From the NCBI GenBank assembly GCA_023700805.1, contig JAMPYF010000028.1, positions 1 through 63,570 of the forward strand: DNA of 63,570 bases, read 5' to 3'. The notes under the pieces are model-generated. The model made no database searches and was not told the origin of the DNA. It saw only the letters and a program-made list of their open reading frames with translations. Made by a program: the position numbers and the translations under genes. Numbering within the stretch: position 1 is the first letter of the stretch; each line of letters begins with the position of its first letter. Below, one piece after another: positions 62,301 through 63,570 of the stretch. The stretch is from Sulfuritalea sp. Lineage in GTDB: Bacteria > Pseudomonadota > Gammaproteobacteria > Burkholderiales > Rhodocyclaceae.

Positions 62301-63570
62301 TCATCAACGACACGACGACAGCGACGAATCCGCTCGAAGGCAACGGCTCGGCGTCGACCTTCGTCAACGCCGGCAGCTTCAACAAGAATGCCGGCTCGGC
62401 AGCGACACAGAGCTTTAGCGTCACGGGATTCACCAATGCCACCGGAGGCGTGTTCAATGTCAATGCGGGAACCTTCCAGACGACCGCTGCCTTCATTCAG
62501 AGCGGAGCCCTCAACGTCGGTTCCGGAGCGATCCTCAGTACCGGCGGACAGAACCTTACCAATCGCAGCACGGGTGTTATCGGTGGCAGTGGAACGGTTG
62601 ATCTCGGCGCGGGAACATTGACCAACAATGGCACGATTTCCCCGGGAGTTGGCGCTGGCAACACGGCAATACTGAGCATCACGGGCAACCTGTTGCTGGG
62701 AGGAAGTTCGGTAGTCGAGGCGGATATCGGCGGCACGACAGCCGGAAGCCAGTACGACCAGATCGGCCTGAGCGGCAACCTGACCCTGGGCGGCGACATC
62801 CGCTACCAAGCGGTCGGAGGATACACGGGAGGATCGGGAAATTCCTTCGCGCTGATCAACCCCGCCGGAACCAACTCGGGAACGGCCAACGTAACGACGC
62901 TGGCGGCCAATCCCGCATTTCTCTTTGGCTCGACCAGCGCGAGCGGGACGCTGACGATCGCCGGTCTGATGAACTTCTGGACGCTCGCCGGTGACGGCAA
63001 CTGGAACATCGGCGCCAACTGGAGCCGCGGCGTCAAACCCGACAATACCGTGGCCGCGGTGATCGACCGCGCCGGCGGCAGCTATACGATCACCGTCAAC
63101 ACCGCCGAGACCGCAAAGAGCATAAAGCTGAGCGGCGACGAAACGCTGGCTATCACTGCCGGCAGTCTCGACCTTGCCCAGGCCTCCGACATTGGCGCCG
63201 CGGCGACCATGAATCTTTCCGGAGGAACGCTGCAGGGCGCCGGCAATTTGACGATCAACGGCGCCATGACCTGGTCGGGCGGCACGCAGGGCACCAACAC
63301 CGGCACGACGACGATCGCGGCGGGCGCCAGCCTGAACATCACGGGGCCGGTGAATCTGTCGCGCCGCATCGACAACTTCGGCACCACCACCTGGACCGGC
63401 ACGGGCAACATCGGCACCAGTGGCGGCGGCGCGCAAGTGGTGTTCGACAACAAGGTTGGCGGCCAATTCCTGATCCAGAACGACCAGAGCTTCCAGGGCG
63501 ACGGCGGCACCGCCGAAGTCGTGATCAACGCCGGCTTACTGAGAAAGACCGTGGCCACGGGCACCACGAC
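56327..63570 (+). CDS. Filamentous hemagglutinin-like (two-partner secretion) exoprotein, 3' end outside window
   Basis: The frame is open from ATG 56327 to the window end (about 2414 codons). A signal-like start (QRLSCLAIAACFATADAFA, cleavage near residue 44) precedes the TPS domain with NSNGAIINWQQFNID, SNGRVWLVNPAGIFVGAGARIDAAAFVAST. The rest is a repetitive, Gly/Thr/Asn/Ser-rich beta-helix repeat array, with very low Cys and aromatic content. Two kinds of long internal duplication are visible (57840-59206 and 61520-62421). A TpsB-type outer-membrane transporter (FhaC) should be needed, but none is in the window. Functions of such proteins include adhesion and biofilm formation; that is inferred from the fold. 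The start is less certain than the frame. Confidence 0.87.
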   Translation, partial: MLGRLPLSKSVRPCRSRALASSLSVRQRLSCLAIAACFATADAFALPVGAQVVNGAASMAQTGNVLTVTNSNGAIINWQQFNIDAGQTARFVQPSASSSVLNRVLANDPSVILGNLTSNGRVWLVNPAGIFVGAGARIDAAAFVASTLNVTNADFLANRMKFDDSLGSAGKIVNQGQIATPMGGSVYLLGSNVSNSGIITTPLGETILAAGQKVELIDSASPGVKVEITGAAGNVTNLGEITAEAGRIGIAGAVVRNSGKLSASSVVAEGGRIFLRATKRIELTDSSRVGADGTTGGNITAITGENGQISGELVARGEISAQGDGQAGSGGFVETSAAKLDIDRITVRTRGGEWLLDPNDIMIQASGPDANVSGNPNFTSTADNSIITTGTIQTALNAGTSIVITTGAGGAQTGNITVADAIAKTAGTDATLTLNAHNNINLNADIGSTTGLLNMVFNANSDATGGGTVNFGTTTLNANGGSIGIPGIAFISSGTATLDSATTIGSLNLAGGTLTGTGNITVATGGSFSWGNGVIAGSGTLTTQTGVATTLTPGFAQTVALRGSRVWDNHGAVSFTPNPGTLSFFQVDDTGTDGTAVFNNLSGGLFNINASFNDNHIIGVGSFNNAGELRKSLNTSAATSGFAPAFNNQSGGVVNVDSGTLRFDTGGTDAGNYAVAGGATLQFHGGPRTIGGNIGGAGNVTFSKPQTATAVYTLTGDYNVSGTTTAALDNLGSAGDVLFNGTVSNLGSSYVQSGGITNVSFSGITAGAATGFQNLASIAVNSGSLVFADSTSFSGLTSLTRAGSGTLDLGNNSLSVTTLNVSGGTLTGSGAVTVSTGGVFNWSNGAITGSGTLTTQSGVATTLMPGFAQQVALRDSRVWDNYGTVSFTPNAGTLSTFQIDDTLTGGTAVFNNRVGALFNINASFTDTHIVGVGAFNNEGELRKSLNTTAASSGFAPTFNNQSGGIVNVDSGTLNLAGSNTYNNGSAINIASGATLQLSGGAHDFLGNAAVSGSGGVLFSGGTINTASTNDFALLNGNAWSMTGGTVNLLASNVTDFTGAVSLTGGTLNLTTGNDHSFNAGLTMGNASFNATDNVTIPLGQTLTMSDAGTLTGSGALNTNGTTNLGTSGVWLNAKTWNNNGVLNLNGASSVNIAMQNNAVLNNNATGSINIQAGVYTAPLNNATGSNTINNYGTITKDAGSPASSSITAAFNNLSGGVVAVNSGTLVLSATNTYTSGSTINVGSGATLQFSAGTHGFTGNAAIAGSGGSLVFSGGTNTFSSGTVINFDTSVTFSGGNTTFDTGFTKTNTGTVTLTGGTLTGSDNFVFNNLVWSNGTISGTDASTMTTAGTVTMAGGAAATQIALRDWTNLASGTIQLTGTASEISLQGSAGTTTFTNAGAINYSGTTANAWPVAWRGSSAGTSFVNSGSFTKTSSSASKIEVAAFTNSGTLNVDSGSLSVVGGTFTQSGNINLAAATTLVRSGGFTNAGGVLAGSGTIDIGGGANLLTNDGTIRPGGAGAAGGLNLTGSVSFGAGGALEIDLAGTSPLTQHDQFNVTGTAVTLGGNLNVIELAGYKARFSDGTYVVLNNTGTVGGSFAAINATVSGGAATFGAANTGTTAGINLTSGTTSYIATGASNWAIGGNWDRGTPTANADAIIDLGSGPNTITINTAESARSLTVTSPGGGANINTVAMTGGSLALAQNSSLDANSVLSLTGGSLGGAGSLTANGAVTLGGTSFTGAGTLTTSGVTTLNGSPVFNGTVTWNNSGTVDIGGSDRIQMYNGAVVNNLVGGIINDTTTATNPFEGNGSASTFFNAGSFNKNAGSAATQSFSINAFANSGSFNVNAGSFQLTSGGTDTGSYTIGAGTTLAVTAGTRSFNGTSFTGGGVLGLTGGTMDFATNISFLAGGPTLSLTGGTVSGVGNLSVNNALTLGGTSFIGAGTLTTSGVTTLNGSPVFNGTVTWNNSGTVDIGGSDRVLIYNGAVVNNLAGGIINDTTTATNPLEGNGSASTFVNAGSFNKNAGSAATQSFSVTGFTNATGGVFNVNAGTFQTTAAFIQSGALNVGSGAILSTGGQNLTNRSTGVIGGSGTVDLGAGTLTNNGTISPGVGAGNTAILSITGNLLLGGSSVVEADIGGTTAGSQYDQIGLSGNLTLGGDIRYQAVGGYTGGSGNSFALINPAGTNSGTANVTTLAANPAFLFGSTSASGTLTIAGLMNFWTLAGDGNWNIGANWSRGVKPDNTVAAVIDRAGGSYTITVNTAETAKSIKLSGDETLAITAGSLDLAQASDIGAAATMNLSGGTLQGAGNLTINGAMTWSGGTQGTNTGTTTIAAGASLNITGPVNLSRRIDNFGTTTWTGTGNIGTSGGGAQVVFDNKVGGQFLIQNDQSFQGDGGTAEVVINAGLLRKTVATGTT
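57190..57211 (+). repeat. Dispersed 22-bp element, copy 9 (inside the exoprotein gene)
   Basis: AGTTGGCGCTG, core ACGGC, then ACGACG (one change). It is read as Val-Gly-Ala-Asp-Gly-Thr-Thr in the exoprotein frame. Confidence 0.75.
57840..59206. repeat. Internal duplication in the exoprotein gene (936-bp offset)
   Basis: The segment starting near 57840 recurs from near 58776 at an offset of 936 bp (312 codons). Both copies encode LNxxGGTLTGxGxxTV, then SGTLTTQxGVATTLxPGFAQxVALRxSRVWDN and FNNxxGxLFNINASFxDxHIxGVG. The copies have drifted at many third positions, so the duplication is old. Confidence 0.8.
61520..62421. repeat. Near-identical internal duplication in the exoprotein gene (597-bp offset)
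   Basis: About 300 bp starting at 61520 recur at 62117 with an offset of 597 bp (199 codons) and very few differences. Both copies encode TLGGTSFxGAGTLTTSGVTTLNGS, then NSGTVDIGGSDRxxxYNGAVVNNL. The high identity indicates recent duplication or gene conversion. Confidence 0.88.
62647..62668 (+). repeat. Dispersed 22-bp element, copy 10 (inside the exoprotein gene)
   Basis: AGTTGGCGCTG, core GCAAC, then ACGGCA (one change). It is read as Val-Gly-Ala-Gly-Asn-Thr-Ala in the exoprotein frame. Confidence 0.75.

Noticed and set aside
60476..63466. 996-codon open frame on the minus strand
   Set aside because: It is antisense to the repetitive, GC-rich exoprotein gene; composition is Arg/Gly/Ala/Asp-rich with no domain, typical of a shadow frame.

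Overview
The window is a high-GC proteobacterial chromosome segment, most likely from a betaproteobacterium of the Rhodocyclales type. That placement is inferred from gene content, gene order and codon bias, not from a marker gene. It is densely coded; no gene-free stretch exceeds about 300 bases, and I saw no tRNA, rRNA, CRISPR array or transposase.

Region 1 (1-25631) is a flagellar locus. It opens with the tail of a CheY-like regulator, fliA and the second-stator pair motC-motD. flgN, flgM and flgA lie on the minus strand, followed by flgBCDEF, a second hook-protein-like gene, flgGHIJKL and a small lipoprotein gene on the plus strand. A convergent minus-strand export and switch operon follows, transcribed fliH-I-J-K-L-M-N-O-P-Q-R. 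Sigma-54-like sites precede flgB (weak), the second flgE and fliK, and sigma-28-like sites precede flgM and flgK. This suggests a sigma-54/FliA hierarchy.

Region 2 (25632-30506) holds a palindrome-rich spacer, a metallo-beta-lactamase-fold hydrolase, an HDOD protein, a chromate-transporter-family protein and an MFS permease.

Region 3 (30507-54454) is a complete [NiFe]-hydrogenase system. A strong sigma-54 promoter with an IHF site drives a Hyb-type membrane uptake hydrogenase (hybO-A-B-C-D). Maturation genes follow: a HypC/HupF-like gene, hybE, a hemerythrin, hypA, hypB, a short hypF, hypC, hypD, hypE and hypX. The H2-sensing circuit comes next: hoxA, the regulatory hydrogenase hupU/hupV, hoxJ and a HupK-like gene. 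A large PhnD-PAS-GGDEF-EAL-CZB protein on the opposite strand and a PGDYG-family gene interrupt that last block. The implied logic is that H2 is sensed by HupUV, passed through HoxJ to HoxA, and HoxA with sigma-54 switches on the hyb operon.

Region 4 (54455-63570) holds a hairpin spacer, an FAD-dependent oxidoreductase on the minus strand, and the first roughly 2400 codons of a giant repetitive filamentous-hemagglutinin-like exoprotein that runs off the window.

The most unusual signal is a dispersed 22-bp degenerate element: a fixed AGTTGGCGCTG half, a variable 5-base core and a fixed ACGGCG half. It occurs about eleven times across functionally unrelated genes. Inside genes it is read as V-G-A-G-x-T-A when it lies in the sense direction and as A-V-P-x-x-P-T-L when antisense.
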